Assembly: GCA_041666125.1 (NCBI GenBank)
Contig: JBAYHN010000003.1
Span: 1 to 35,663, forward strand
DNA length: 35,663 nt
Direction: 5' to 3'
Source: JBAYHN01 sp041666125
GTDB lineage: Bacteria > Patescibacteriota > Gracilibacteria > UBA1369 > UM-FILTER-53-11
Numbering within the stretch: the first letter of the stretch is position 1; each line of letters begins with the position of its first letter. The position numbers and the translations under genes are program-made. This document shows positions 1-9,203 of this stretch, in pieces. The notes under the pieces were generated by a model, which saw nothing but the letters and a program-made list of their open reading frames with translations, was not told the origin of the DNA and did not search any database.

Positions 1-1
1 T

Positions 2-1936
2 ACCCCTCTTCAATTTGATACCAAAGGTGAAAACAAAATCATCACTCAATATGATATGTACTCTATTGATGAAGATGGAGTTGGCTTGCTCAAATTTGAT
101 TTTCTTGGAATAAAAAATCTTTCTATTATTGCCGACGCGGTCGAAAGGATTAAAAAAATTGAGGACAAGGAAGTGGACATAGAAAGAATTCCACTGGATG
201 ACAAGAAAACTTTTCAGCTTTTGGCGCGTGGTGAAACGACGGGCGTTTTTCAATTGGAATCCGCTGGCATGAAAAGGTATTTGAAAGAGCTTAAGCCTAC
301 CGAATTCAACGACATTATTGCTATGGTCTCGCTTTATAGGCCGGGCCCGATGCATTGGATCCCCATGTATATAAAAGGTAAGCATGAACCAACGAGTGTG
401 GTTTATCTTCACAAAACGTTTGAATCGATTTTAAAAGAGACTTATGGTGTTGCTGTTTACCAAGAACAGATTTTGCAAATTGCTCGCGAATTTGCGGGTT
501 TTAGCCTTGGCGATGCGGATATTTTGCGTAAGGCCGTGGGTAAAAAAGATCCAAAACTACTTGCTGGCGAAAGAGAGAAATTTGTAAGCGGAGCAGTTAA
601 ACAGGAACATTCTCGCAAATTCGCCGAAAGCGTTTTTGAAAAAGTCATCGAGCCTTTTGCGGCTTATGGCTTTAAATCTCATGCGACTTGTTATGCGATG
701 ATCGCCTATCAAACGGCATATTTGAAGGCTTATTACCCGGCAGAATTCATGTCTGCACTTTTAACTGCAGATTCCGGAATTGAAGAGCGCATTGTAATTG
801 AGGTTAATGAATGTGAAGGAATGGGTATAAGTGTGCTTCCTCCTTCCGTAAACGAATCTTTGGCGGACTTTACTGTTGTTGATAAAGAAAAAATTAGATT
901 TGGATTGGGAGCAATTAAAGGTCTTGGGGAAAATACAATTGCAGCGATAATAGAGGCTCGTGGAAAAGGTGAGAATGCAGGCAGATTCGCAAGTCTTGAG
1001 GATTTTTTCAGGCGAACGCCGGCAAATGTTCTAAATAAAAAATCTGTTGAAGCGCTGGCATATAGTGGAGCGCTGGATGACTTGGGCGAGCGCAAATCAA
1101 TAGCTTCCAGTCTTGATGAAGTTGTAAGTTTCGCAAAGTCTATACAAGCCTCCGCGATAGATGGTCAAACCGATATTTTTGGAATGATGGCCCCGGAGGA
1201 TTCGGTGGATATGCAGCCGTTTCAGTTAAAGAAAGTTATTCCGGCTACAAGAATCGAAAAGCTCCAATGGGAAAAACAATTTTTGGGACTTTATGTTTCC
1301 GGACATCCACTGCAAGGTCTTAAAAAGTATATGGCTAAAAAAGCTTATCCTTTGGGCGATTTTAGTGAGAAGTTCGTAGGGAAATCATTCACTACTTGTG
1401 GACTTGTTGGCGTTGTTAAAAAAGTTTTAACGAAAAGTGGTGCATACATGGCATATTTCACTTTGGAAGATTTAACCGGCCATTCGGAAATGGTTATTTT
1501 TCCAAAAGTTTTCCAGAAATTCGGAATGAATTTAGCCGAAGGTCGCATTGTGGTGCTTAATGGGCGTTTGGAAAAGAGAAAAGATTTGTACCAGTTCATT
1601 GTGCAGACGGTAAAAGAAGTTTCGCTGGATTCAATGATAAAAAATGCAACCGAAGCTAAACTTTTTAACGAGAATGAGAAATACGTGAGAGTTATAGTAA
1701 ATAAGGACGAAGAAGAATTGAAGAAAAAGGTTGATGGTCCTTATCAAATTAATTTGACGGAAAAATCTGACGCGGAAACGCTGAATTATTTAAAATCGCT
1801 TTTAAAGGCCAATAGAGGCGAAAAAAAGGTAGTGATTAATATAAAATCCGGTGAAACTACGCGCGCTATTCCTGTGCCATTTGGAATTGACCTGACACAA
1901 GAGCTCAAACAACAGATTGCGGAAATAGCAAAATAA
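2..1936 (+). CDS. dnaE: DNA polymerase III alpha subunit, C-terminal part (5' end outside window)
   Basis: This is the replicative DNA polymerase catalytic subunit; 644 residues are visible and the reading frame is open to the left edge, so the PHP domain and the first two catalytic aspartates lie outside the window. The visible part starts just before the palm segment LLKFDFLG, whose Asp (codon 98-100) matches the third catalytic aspartate of the C-family (E. coli D555). Next come the RPGPM segment and the fingers motif VYQEQILQIA, a helix-hairpin-helix (LGAIKGLGENTIAAII) that binds duplex DNA, and an OB-fold (TCGLVGVVKKVLTKSG to VVLNGRLEKR). An ATG at 56 is internal, since family-typical sequence (PLQFDTKG) continues upstream of it. 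The gene ends 15 bases before aspS, so the two may be co-transcribed. The family assignment is very secure. Confidence 0.97.
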   Translation, partial: TPLQFDTKGENKIITQYDMYSIDEDGVGLLKFDFLGIKNLSIIADAVERIKKIEDKEVDIERIPLDDKKTFQLLARGETTGVFQLESAGMKRYLKELKPTEFNDIIAMVSLYRPGPMHWIPMYIKGKHEPTSVVYLHKTFESILKETYGVAVYQEQILQIAREFAGFSLGDADILRKAVGKKDPKLLAGEREKFVSGAVKQEHSRKFAESVFEKVIEPFAAYGFKSHATCYAMIAYQTAYLKAYYPAEFMSALLTADSGIEERIVIEVNECEGMGISVLPPSVNESLADFTVVDKEKIRFGLGAIKGLGENTIAAIIEARGKGENAGRFASLEDFFRRTPANVLNKKSVEALAYSGALDDLGERKSIASSLDEVVSFAKSIQASAIDGQTDIFGMMAPEDSVDMQPFQLKKVIPATRIEKLQWEKQFLGLYVSGHPLQGLKKYMAKKAYPLGDFSEKFVGKSFTTCGLVGVVKKVLTKSGAYMAYFTLEDLTGHSEMVIFPKVFQKFGMNLAEGRIVVLNGRLEKRKDLYQFIVQTVKEVSLDSMIKNATEAKLFNENEKYVRVIVNKDEEELKKKVDGPYQINLTEKSDAETLNYLKSLLKANRGEKKVVINIKSGETTRAIPVPFGIDLTQELKQQIAEIAK

Positions 1937-1951
1937 ATGTAAATTTTGGAC

Positions 1952-3718
1952 ATGTATAGAACACATCTTTGCAATCAACTTTCTTCGGCTGACATCGGTA
2001 AAAAAGTGGTGCTTTCGGGCTGGGTAAATGGTAGGCGCGACCATGGTGGGCTGATTTTTATTGATTTGAGAGATAGATACGGACTTACTCAAATAGTTAC
2101 CGATCCAAAACACAGCGAAGAGGCTCATAAGATGCTAGACAAGGCCAGGCCCGAGTATGTTTTGCGCGTTGAGGGCAAAGTGCGCGCAAGGCCGGAGGGT
2201 GGGTCTAATAAGAATTTAAAAACCGGTGAAGTGGAAATTATTTGCGATGCCGTAGAAATTCTAAATGAGGCCAAAACTCCACCATTTGAAATTGATAAAG
2301 AAGATAATGTAAATGAGGAATTGCGCCTTAAATACAGATATTTGGATTTGCGAAAAACTCGAATGAAGAAAAATTTGGTAATGCGCCATAAAATTATAAA
2401 ATTAATGCGCGACTTTCTGGATGCGGAAAATTTTCTGGAAATTGAGACTCCGATTTTGATAAAAGGCACACCGGAAGGCAGCCGTGAATACATGGTTCCT
2501 TCTCGTCTGCATGTTGGGAAGTTTTATGTATTGCCTCAATCTCCGCAGCAACTCAAGCAGCTTTGCATGGTGGCAGGACTGGATAAGTATTTTCAAATTG
2601 CGCGTTGTTTTCGCGATGAAGATTTGCGCGGAGATCGCCAGCCGGAATTTACTCAGCTTGATATGGAAATGTCGTTCGTGGAACAAAAGGACATTATGGA
2701 TATAAATGAGAAATTGATGATTGAATTATGCGAGAAGTTGGCTCCACAGAAAAAAATGATGTTTAAACCTTTTAAGCAGTTGACGTGGCATGACGCAATG
2801 AGCAAATATGGCTCAGATAAGCCGGATATGCGTTTTGATATGGAGATTATTGATGGCTCGGAAATTTTTAAATCTTCAGGCTTTAAAGTTTTTGCGGATG
2901 CGCTTGCTGTGGGTGGAGTTGTAAAAATGCTTCGTGTTCCGGGTGGTGCAGCTTTTCCACGGTCAAAAATGGATGAACTCACTGAGGTTGCGAAAATTCA
3001 TGGTGCAAAAGGGCTCGCTTACATGACGATGCAAAATAACGAAATCAAATCCCCTATTCTAAAGTTTTTGGATGAGAACGAAGTTAATAAAATTAAAGGA
3101 AAATCAGAATTAAAAGATGGCGATGCGGTTTTCTTTACTGCCGGTGAATTTGTAACTGCGGCAACCAGCCTTGGAGCCGTTCGTTTGGCTTGTGCAGACC
3201 ATTTTAAACTTCGCGATCCAAATGTTTTTGCGTTTGGATGGGTTGTGGATTTTCCTATGTTTGAATGGAGCAAAGAAGAAAATTGTTTAACTGCTGCGCA
3301 TCATCCATTCTGCAGTATAAATGAAGAAGATATTCCTTTCTTGGAAAAAGATGCCTTAAAAGCGCGAGCAAAAGCATACGACTTGGTTTTGAACGGCACA
3401 GAAATTGGCGGAGGTTCAATTAGAATTCACAAACAAGAGTTGCAATCCAAAATTTTTGATGTTTTGGGGATTTCTCGCGAGGATGCAAAACGCAGATTCG
3501 GGCACATGTTGGAGGCTTTTACATATGGTGCACCTCCACATGGCGGCATTGCATGGGGAATAGATCGTCTTGTTATGATTTTGTGTGATGAACCAAACAT
3601 TCGCGAAGTTATTGCGTTCCCTAAAGACCAAAAAGCCCGCGATTTGATGCTGGATGCTCCTTCCGTTTTGCCAAAAAAACAGATCGAAGAGGCAAATATT
3701 CGCGTTAAGAGCCTATAA
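1952..3718 (+). CDS. aspS: Aspartyl-tRNA synthetase, bacterial type, probably non-discriminating
   Basis: A class II synthetase of 588 residues that charges tRNA-Asp in the cytoplasm. An N-terminal OB-fold anticodon domain (about 1-105) is followed by the catalytic core: motif 1 region FLEIETPILIKGTPEGSR, the QSPQQLKQ loop, motif 2 FRDEDLRGDRQPEFTQLD and motif 3 GIAWGIDRLVM. A bacterial GAD insertion fills the middle. I chose ATG 1952 over an upstream TTG at 1946 because MYRTH is the usual family N-terminus. Residue 31 is His (RRDHGG) and residue 83 is Gly (RPEGG). In Pseudomonas aeruginosa His and Gly at these places mark enzymes that also charge tRNA-Asn, while E. coli has Leu and Lys. A transamidation route to Asn-tRNA is therefore likely but is an inference. 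No Shine-Dalgarno sequence is visible. Confidence 0.97.
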   Translation: MYRTHLCNQLSSADIGKKVVLSGWVNGRRDHGGLIFIDLRDRYGLTQIVTDPKHSEEAHKMLDKARPEYVLRVEGKVRARPEGGSNKNLKTGEVEIICDAVEILNEAKTPPFEIDKEDNVNEELRLKYRYLDLRKTRMKKNLVMRHKIIKLMRDFLDAENFLEIETPILIKGTPEGSREYMVPSRLHVGKFYVLPQSPQQLKQLCMVAGLDKYFQIARCFRDEDLRGDRQPEFTQLDMEMSFVEQKDIMDINEKLMIELCEKLAPQKKMMFKPFKQLTWHDAMSKYGSDKPDMRFDMEIIDGSEIFKSSGFKVFADALAVGGVVKMLRVPGGAAFPRSKMDELTEVAKIHGAKGLAYMTMQNNEIKSPILKFLDENEVNKIKGKSELKDGDAVFFTAGEFVTAATSLGAVRLACADHFKLRDPNVFAFGWVVDFPMFEWSKEENCLTAAHHPFCSINEEDIPFLEKDALKARAKAYDLVLNGTEIGGGSIRIHKQELQSKIFDVLGISREDAKRRFGHMLEAFTYGAPPHGGIAWGIDRLVMILCDEPNIREVIAFPKDQKARDLMLDAPSVLPKKQIEEANIRVKSL

Positions 3719-3778
3719 ACGCCACCTTCAACATATACTTTATAAGAGTGCAAGTTTCCTGTATCCTGTTAATAGCAC

Positions 3779-6259
3779 ATGATTTTAGGATATAGCTTAC
3801 TTGGCGCCCTTGGTCTAATAATAATTTTGCTCCTTCTCTGGTGGTATGTTCGCACGCGGGCAAATATGGAGCGCTGTCTTAATATGGCGTTTTTAAAGGT
3901 GCTAATCCCTAAAAAGGAATCAAAAGAAGACCGTGAAAAAGAAGGTGGTCCTTATGCAGGAGAAAAAGATTTCAAGGAAGTGATTGGCATTATGAGTCAT
4001 TTTTATGAAGCCATACATTCCACCCATGGTGGAGATTTGAAAGATAAAATCTTAGGACAGGACTTCTTCTCTCTTGAATATGCGGTGTTTAATAATCAGA
4101 TTTATCTTTATATTGTTTTGCCTCGCCATTTAATTGCGCTTTTTGATAAACAAATAACCGGTTTTTACCCGGACGCATATATTGAGCAGGTTGAAGATTA
4201 CAATATCTTTAAGCCAAATTCACGGGTAGCTGGTCATTATATGAAGTTTACAAAGGAACCACTTTTCCCTATTCGTACTTTTCAGCGTGCCGGTTCGGAT
4301 CCATTGAATACTTTAACTAATGTGCTTTCAAAGCTTGGGCCGGACGAAGGCGCAGCTATTCAAATTGTAGTTAAGCCACTTGGCGAAGGTTGGCAGGAAA
4401 AGGGCAGAAAACAAGCAGAAGATTTATTTGCCCATGCAAAAAAATATCCTTGGTGGAATCCGATAGCTTGGGTTGGTGTTATTTTTGGAATTGGAGTGCG
4501 TGGTGCGGAAAGCCTTAAAGAAAACATGGATACCAATAAAGGGTCTACGCGTACTACTCCAATGACAGATGATCAAGTTAAGGCTATTGAAGAGAAAAAT
4601 ACAAAACATGGATTTGAAGCAGTTATAAGAGTGCTTGTGGCCGCTCCAACATATAGACAGGCAAAAGAACAACTGATGAATATTAGAAGCGGTTTTGCCC
4701 AATATTGCACTACAGACAATAACGCTTTTACAAAAACAAAATATCATTCGACTAAGGCGCTGATTAATAATTTTATTTTGAGGAACTTAAAGAGAACTTG
4801 GTTAATGCGCTTGACCCAGAAACCAATGATTCTTTCTGCAGATGAGCTCGCAAGTTTATTTCATTTTCCAAATATTCGTTTTAATAGGGGCTCTACAATA
4901 GCGTGGCAAGGCTTTAAGATTGCTCCAGCTCCACCAAATATTCCAACTGAGGGAATCTTGCTTGGTTATAATAATTATCGTGGCGAGGTCCGAGAAATTC
5001 GCATGAAGCGTGAAGATCGCTTTAGGCACTTCTATGTAATTGGACAAACCGGTACTGGTAAATCTTCCGTTTTGCAGGTGATGATTCGCCAGGATCTTAA
5101 AAATGGAGATGGTGTTTGTATTATTGACCCGCACGGTTCGCTTATTGAGGATATTTTGCCTTTTATCCCGCGTGAAAGGGCCGATGACGTGATTTATTTT
5201 AATCCCGGTGATTTGGAGCGCCCTCTTGGCATGAATTTGCTGGAAGCTACGACGGATGAAGAAAAGGACATGGTTGCTTTGGATGCCATGAACATCATGA
5301 TCAAGCTTTTTGATGAAGAGATATTTGGTCCACGTATTCAGGACTATTTCCGCAATGGCTGTCTTACTTTGATGGATGATCCGGAAGGCGGATCTTTAAC
5401 AGACATTGTCCGTCTGTTTACCGATGATGACTTCCAACGTCTAAAAACCGCAAAGGTGAAAAATCCAATAGTTAAATCTTTCTGGATGCATCAAATGGCA
5501 AAAACCGGCGCGCGTGAAAAACAGGAAATGATTCCATACTTTGCCGCGAAATTTGGCGCATTCGTTACAAATACCATGATGCGTAACATTATCGGACAGA
5601 CCAAATCGGCTTTTGATTTCTTCAAAGCCATGCAGGAAGGAAAAATCCTGCTTATGAATCTTTCCAAAGGTGAAACGGGTGAAATAAACAGCAAGCTGCT
5701 TGGTCTTATTATCGTTAGCAAGATTCAAATGGCCGCGTTGAAGCGTCAAAAGATGGGTAAAGAGGAGCGCAGAGATTTCTTCTTATATATTGATGAGTTC
5801 CAAAACTATGTAACGGATAGCATTGAAGTTATATTGTCCGAAGCTAGAAAATATCGCGTTGGTCTTAATCTGGCTCATCAGTATTTGGCTCAGCTCGAAG
5901 GTGGTGATGCCAAAAAGGGCGCTAAGAAAGTAAGTTTGAAAGATGCCATATTTGGTAACGTCGGTAGTATTATGTGCTACAAGATTGGCGCGCAGGATTC
6001 GGAGTATATGGGTAAGGAAATGGCGCCTGTGTTTACAGACCAGGATTTGGTTAATATTGATAAATATAAGGCTTGTATGAAACTTTCTATTGATACTCAG
6101 CCAAGCCGTCCGTTTAGCATTACACCAGTAAACCCATACTTAGAAAGTGGTGACAAAAACCTAGGAGAGGCTCTAAAACAGCTATCCCGCCTAAAGTATG
6201 GTCGCCCTCGAGAATACGTCAGTAGGGAGATCTTAAGGAGAATGGGATCAGATTTATAG
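3779..6259 (+). CDS. Membrane-anchored TraG/VirD4-like (HerA/FtsK-superfamily) ATPase
   Basis: An 826-residue protein with one N-terminal membrane segment (about residues 4-24, LLGALGLIIILLLLWWY) and a cytoplasmic remainder. The first 380 residues form a domain I do not recognise, shared with the paralogue at 20744. The motor has Walker A G422-QTGTGK-S429, the segment IIDPHGSLIEDIL, and Walker B LYIDEFQN (D672, E673), followed by SEARKYRVGLNLAHQYLAQL, the arrangement seen in TraD/TraG/VirD4 coupling proteins and HerA-like pumps. Family knowledge points to a hexameric ATPase moving DNA or protein at the membrane. No relaxase, VirB or pilus gene is nearby, so the substrate is unknown and it should not be called part of a conjugation system. 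It stands alone between aspS and the 3D-domain gene. Confidence 0.85.
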   Translation: MILGYSLLGALGLIIILLLLWWYVRTRANMERCLNMAFLKVLIPKKESKEDREKEGGPYAGEKDFKEVIGIMSHFYEAIHSTHGGDLKDKILGQDFFSLEYAVFNNQIYLYIVLPRHLIALFDKQITGFYPDAYIEQVEDYNIFKPNSRVAGHYMKFTKEPLFPIRTFQRAGSDPLNTLTNVLSKLGPDEGAAIQIVVKPLGEGWQEKGRKQAEDLFAHAKKYPWWNPIAWVGVIFGIGVRGAESLKENMDTNKGSTRTTPMTDDQVKAIEEKNTKHGFEAVIRVLVAAPTYRQAKEQLMNIRSGFAQYCTTDNNAFTKTKYHSTKALINNFILRNLKRTWLMRLTQKPMILSADELASLFHFPNIRFNRGSTIAWQGFKIAPAPPNIPTEGILLGYNNYRGEVREIRMKREDRFRHFYVIGQTGTGKSSVLQVMIRQDLKNGDGVCIIDPHGSLIEDILPFIPRERADDVIYFNPGDLERPLGMNLLEATTDEEKDMVALDAMNIMIKLFDEEIFGPRIQDYFRNGCLTLMDDPEGGSLTDIVRLFTDDDFQRLKTAKVKNPIVKSFWMHQMAKTGAREKQEMIPYFAAKFGAFVTNTMMRNIIGQTKSAFDFFKAMQEGKILLMNLSKGETGEINSKLLGLIIVSKIQMAALKRQKMGKEERRDFFLYIDEFQNYVTDSIEVILSEARKYRVGLNLAHQYLAQLEGGDAKKGAKKVSLKDAIFGNVGSIMCYKIGAQDSEYMGKEMAPVFTDQDLVNIDKYKACMKLSIDTQPSRPFSITPVNPYLESGDKNLGEALKQLSRLKYGRPREYVSREILRRMGSDL

Positions 6260-6299
6260 AATATGACAATACTAGATGCCCCCAAAGGGTTGTTTTTTG

Positions 6300-6308
6300 T
6301 GCTATAAT
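6300..6308 (+). promoter_or_regulatory. Extended -10 promoter for the 3D-domain gene
   Basis: TGCTATAAT, a perfect extended -10 element (TGn plus TATAAT, preceded by G), lies 22 bases before the ATG at 6331. No convincing -35 hexamer is found at 16-18 bases, which fits extended -10 promoters. The same GTGNTATAWT form recurs before 9204, 13122 and 20744. Confidence 0.6.
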
Positions 6309-6330
6309 AACGGGATTTAAAAAAATCAAA

Positions 6331-8145
6331 ATGAATAAAACAAAAACAAATCATTTGAATTTAGGAAAGAGGTGGAAGGTTATGTTTTGGATAACTCTTG
6401 GAATGTTGCTGCTATTTACAGTCACTCCAAGGGGTAAGGCTCAGTCTTTGCCGGATCCAGTTGTAAATACTCCAACGGTGACGGAAGAACAGAAGCCAGC
6501 CGTAGAGGCAGCTCCAGTTGTGGCGCCTGTAGAAGCAATTAAGCCTGCAGCAGAAACTCCTGAGGAAATTAAATTCCCATACACAAAGACTTTTATAATT
6601 TCCGGCTATTACACTCCCCTTCCTGGTCAATCTCGTTATGCCACGGGCTCTTTTGAGGGCGATGTGCGTTTAAATGGTGAAGGAGTTCACTCGGCGGACG
6701 GAAGCCATGTTTACCCCGGTATGCTTGCCGCGCCAAAAAATTATCCTTTCGGTACAAAAATGGAAATTCCTGGTTTTGGAATTGTTGCTGTTCACGATCG
6801 TGGAGGAGCAATAAAAAATAATCGCTTGGATATTTGGGTTGGTGAAGGTGATGAAGGACTTCGCAGGGCTCTTGGATGGGGCATGCGCACTTTAAAAGTC
6901 ACGGTTTATGGAATTGATCCAAGTATAAAAGAATCGGTAAATATTGCCGGTTTGCCATTGGCAAATATTTCACGGCTTTCGGTAAGTACCGTTTATTTTA
7001 ATGTTGATTTGGGTGAAGGAGATGAGGGTGAAAATGTGGCGGAATTAAAAAGATTTTTGAGGAAATTTGGGTTTCTGGAAGCGGGTAAAGACTCGCCCGT
7101 GTATTTTGGAAAAGAAACTAGTGCAGCAATTACAAAGTTTCAAATTGATCAAAAAGTAATTGATTCAGCAAATGACTATGGTGCTGGTAATTTTGGCCCA
7201 AAAACTCGCATTGCGTTGGAATCTTTTATGAATGTAAAAAAAGCGGACGCTTTGAAGATTTTGCCTCAGATCACGCTAAAAAAGGGTGATTCTAACGATG
7301 ATGTAAAGAATTTGCAGAAATCGCTCAATGATTTGGGCTTTAAGACAGAATTAACGGGCGTTTTTGATGATAATACTTATGCGGCTTTGGTTAGATTCCA
7401 ATTGGATACAGGCTTGATTGCAAAAGAAGTAGAGGTTGGCGCAGGATATTATGGTCCAAAAACGCAAACTTCTTTTGAGAAACTTATAACAAATTCGTTT
7501 ACTCCCAGTGTTGCACAAGTACCTGTAAAACAGACTCCGGTTAAAGACACCGCAGTTGTAGTACAGTTACCAGATACTTTCACCAAGCCTCTTACTTTGA
7601 ACGACAAAGGACCGGAAGTGGCTATTTTACAAGAAGAACTCGGCCGTTTGAATTTCTTTGGCCTTAAGCCTACCGGCTTTTTTGGTGCCACAACAGAACA
7701 TGCCGTTTTTAAATTTCAGCAGGCATTTTCTATAGTTGAGGATGAAAAAACAATGGGCGCCGGAATTGTGGGGCCAAAAACCGCTGATGTTTTAAACGAA
7801 ATAATAGCTAAAAGAACAAATCAGCAAAAAATAATTGCTGCAACAATGGAGAAAAAAGAACTTGTTGATTCCAGAATTGAAGATGAAAGAAGTCTAATTG
7901 TGGATGCCGATAAAAATTTATTTATTGGCGATTTGACCTATGGTTATAGAGGTTCGGATGTTGCCAGATTACAGGGTATTTTAAAGAAGCTTGGATTCTT
8001 TCCAGGCAAAATTACAACTGAATATTTTGGAGATATAACTAAAACTTCACTCACTGCATTTCAGAAAAATCACGGCATTGAACCAACCGGAAATCTTGAT
8101 CCCGATACAAGACGGATTTTAAATAAGATTATTGCTAGCGTTTAA
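6331..8145 (+). CDS. Secreted 3D-domain protein with four peptidoglycan-binding repeats
   Basis: A 604-residue exported wall protein. An N-terminal signal sequence (positive region 1-16, hydrophobic 18-31, possible cleavage near GKA-QS at 37) precedes a Pro/Ala/Val-rich linker. A 3D (RlpA-like double-psi barrel) domain covers about 86-193, with FGTKMEIPGFG and HDRGGAIKNNRLDIW (D156, D167). Proteins of this fold are linked to lytic transglycosylase or resuscitation-type cleavage of peptidoglycan. The usual first Asp of the AVDP motif is replaced (LAAP). Four peptidoglycan-binding-1 repeats follow (about 225-300, 310-385, 412-490, 530-602). The first three each carry an insertion ending GAGNFGPKT, GAGYYGPKT or GAGIVGPKT, and the last lacks it. 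It likely acts in wall remodelling. Its last 11 bases overlap the convergent HD-domain gene. Confidence 0.9.
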   Translation: MNKTKTNHLNLGKRWKVMFWITLGMLLLFTVTPRGKAQSLPDPVVNTPTVTEEQKPAVEAAPVVAPVEAIKPAAETPEEIKFPYTKTFIISGYYTPLPGQSRYATGSFEGDVRLNGEGVHSADGSHVYPGMLAAPKNYPFGTKMEIPGFGIVAVHDRGGAIKNNRLDIWVGEGDEGLRRALGWGMRTLKVTVYGIDPSIKESVNIAGLPLANISRLSVSTVYFNVDLGEGDEGENVAELKRFLRKFGFLEAGKDSPVYFGKETSAAITKFQIDQKVIDSANDYGAGNFGPKTRIALESFMNVKKADALKILPQITLKKGDSNDDVKNLQKSLNDLGFKTELTGVFDDNTYAALVRFQLDTGLIAKEVEVGAGYYGPKTQTSFEKLITNSFTPSVAQVPVKQTPVKDTAVVVQLPDTFTKPLTLNDKGPEVAILQEELGRLNFFGLKPTGFFGATTEHAVFKFQQAFSIVEDEKTMGAGIVGPKTADVLNEIIAKRTNQQKIIAATMEKKELVDSRIEDERSLIVDADKNLFIGDLTYGYRGSDVARLQGILKKLGFFPGKITTEYFGDITKTSLTAFQKNHGIEPTGNLDPDTRRILNKIIASV

Positions 8146-8713
8146 TCTTAGCCATAATTTCACTCTCCAGTGCAAAGACCTTTTGGTCCGTTTCCAGCGT
8201 TTCTTTGAGGTTTTTGGTTTCCGGGGCATTTCTTTCTCGCCCATCATTTAAGCGTTCTTCAAGCGGCACAATTTGGTCGTGTTTTACTCGTTTGTCGGAA
8301 TAATAAAGCAACTTTTCTTCCCAAGTGTTAAAGCCGTCTTTTATTTGCAGATAGCGGTGTTTTTCAACGACTTGCGCAATTTTTTCATATCCGCGTTCGC
8401 GCAAAATTTGTGCCGCTGCAATTGCATGATGCATTCCCGAATATTTTTTCCTTAGCGCCTCCCAAACTTCCAAATCTTTCTCTGTAACTTCCTGTTTAAA
8501 ATTCTGTGGATTAAAATTTCTAAAATCAACGATGCGCACAATGTCGTGCAAAGAGGCAGCTTGTTTTAATAATTCCAAATCAATATTCTCCCCTGCTTCA
8601 ACTAGTTTTTTGCCCAGTTCAAGCGCAAATTCCGTTACCTTCTCGCTGTGCCTTCTTATGTGAAGTGGCACATGGAATTCTTCGATTAGCGATTGTAATT
8701 CTTGTTCAGTCAT
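8135..8713 (-). CDS. HD-domain phosphohydrolase-like protein
   Basis: A 192-residue cytoplasmic protein with the HD superfamily metal ligands in order: H22 (RRHSEKV), H56-D57 (SLHDIVR), H95/H96 (GMHHAIA), H119 (EKHR) and D140 (YYSDKRV). Such proteins hydrolyse phosphate esters, often of nucleotides, but the substrate cannot be read from the sequence. It is the second gene of a two-gene minus-strand operon. Its ATG overlaps the end of tsaE by 8 bases (ATGACTGA), so translation is probably coupled. Its 3' end overlaps the convergent 3D-domain gene by 11 bases, with no terminator between them. The C-terminal 40 residues are charged and probably helical. Confidence 0.85.
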   Translation of the reverse strand: MTEQELQSLIEEFHVPLHIRRHSEKVTEFALELGKKLVEAGENIDLELLKQAASLHDIVRIVDFRNFNPQNFKQEVTEKDLEVWEALRKKYSGMHHAIAAAQILRERGYEKIAQVVEKHRYLQIKDGFNTWEEKLLYYSDKRVKHDQIVPLEERLNDGRERNAPETKNLKETLETDQKVFALESEIMAKIKR

Positions 8714-9152
8714 AATTTTTTATTTTAATTTCCCGCGTATCGGAATCTATATATTTGAAGTATATATCTTTTCTGGTTGGTGCGGACACCGCCGACTTTT
8801 CAAACGTTTCTGGGAAGAATGATGAAAGTTTCTCTGCCCACTCTATTACAACTATACCGTCATTGTTGGAATATGCTTCAAGCAAATCATTTATCAAAAG
8901 TTGGTCAGGCCCATTTATTCTATAAAAATCAAAATGATAAAGCTTCTTTTTGCCGGTATGTACTCGTTGATAGGTAAAAGTCGGACTTTGTATTCTGCTT
9001 TTAATCCCCATTCCTTTGGCCAAGCCCCTTACAAACGTGGTTTTTCCCGCCCCAAGCTCTCCAATAAGGCACAAAAGGCCCGTTTTTAGGGATTTACCCA
9101 TTTCTACCCCTAACTTTTGCGTTTCTTCCTGTGATTTTGACCTTATAACCAT
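8706..9152 (-). CDS. tsaE: tRNA threonylcarbamoyladenosine biosynthesis ATPase TsaE
   Basis: A P-loop protein of 148 residues, the usual length for TsaE (YjeE), which works with TsaB and TsaD to make t6A at position 37 of ANN-decoding tRNAs. Visible are Walker A GELGAGKTT (31-39), the switch-like SPTFTYQ (56-62), HFDFYR (73-78, with D75) and VIEWAEKL (102-109). All are family signatures with the expected spacing. It is transcribed away from the M23-SLH gene at 9204; its start codon overlaps the -35 region of that gene's promoter, so the two transcripts may compete. It overlaps the downstream HD-domain gene by 8 bases. tsaB and tsaD are not in the window. Confidence 0.95.
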   Translation of the reverse strand: MVIRSKSQEETQKLGVEMGKSLKTGLLCLIGELGAGKTTFVRGLAKGMGIKSRIQSPTFTYQRVHTGKKKLYHFDFYRINGPDQLLINDLLEAYSNNDGIVVIEWAEKLSSFFPETFEKSAVSAPTRKDIYFKYIDSDTREIKIKNYD

Positions 9153-9179
9153 TGAAAAAATGTTAATTTGTGATATAAT
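9152..9179 (+). promoter_or_regulatory. Promoter of the M23-SLH gene
   Basis: TTGAAA at 9152-9157, a 16-base spacer, and TATAAT at 9174-9179 preceded by TGA, giving both a good -35 and an extended -10. The ATG follows 24 bases later at 9204. The -35 overlaps the start codon of the divergent tsaE gene. Confidence 0.75.
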
Positions 9180-9203
9180 TGATTGAAATACAAAAAAAGA
9201 TAA

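Noticed and set aside
1946..1951. TTG start for aspS
   Set aside because: The ATG two codons later gives the conserved MYRTH N-terminus.
3779..6259. Conjugative element or type IV secretion locus
   Set aside because: No relaxase, VirB proteins, integrase, attachment repeats or tRNA-flanked island is present; both TraG-like genes are surrounded by housekeeping genes.
6276..6297. Intrinsic terminator (CCC-CCAAA-GGG followed by a T-run)
   Set aside because: The T-run is suggestive, but the stem is only three pairs and the stretch runs directly into the extended -10 element.
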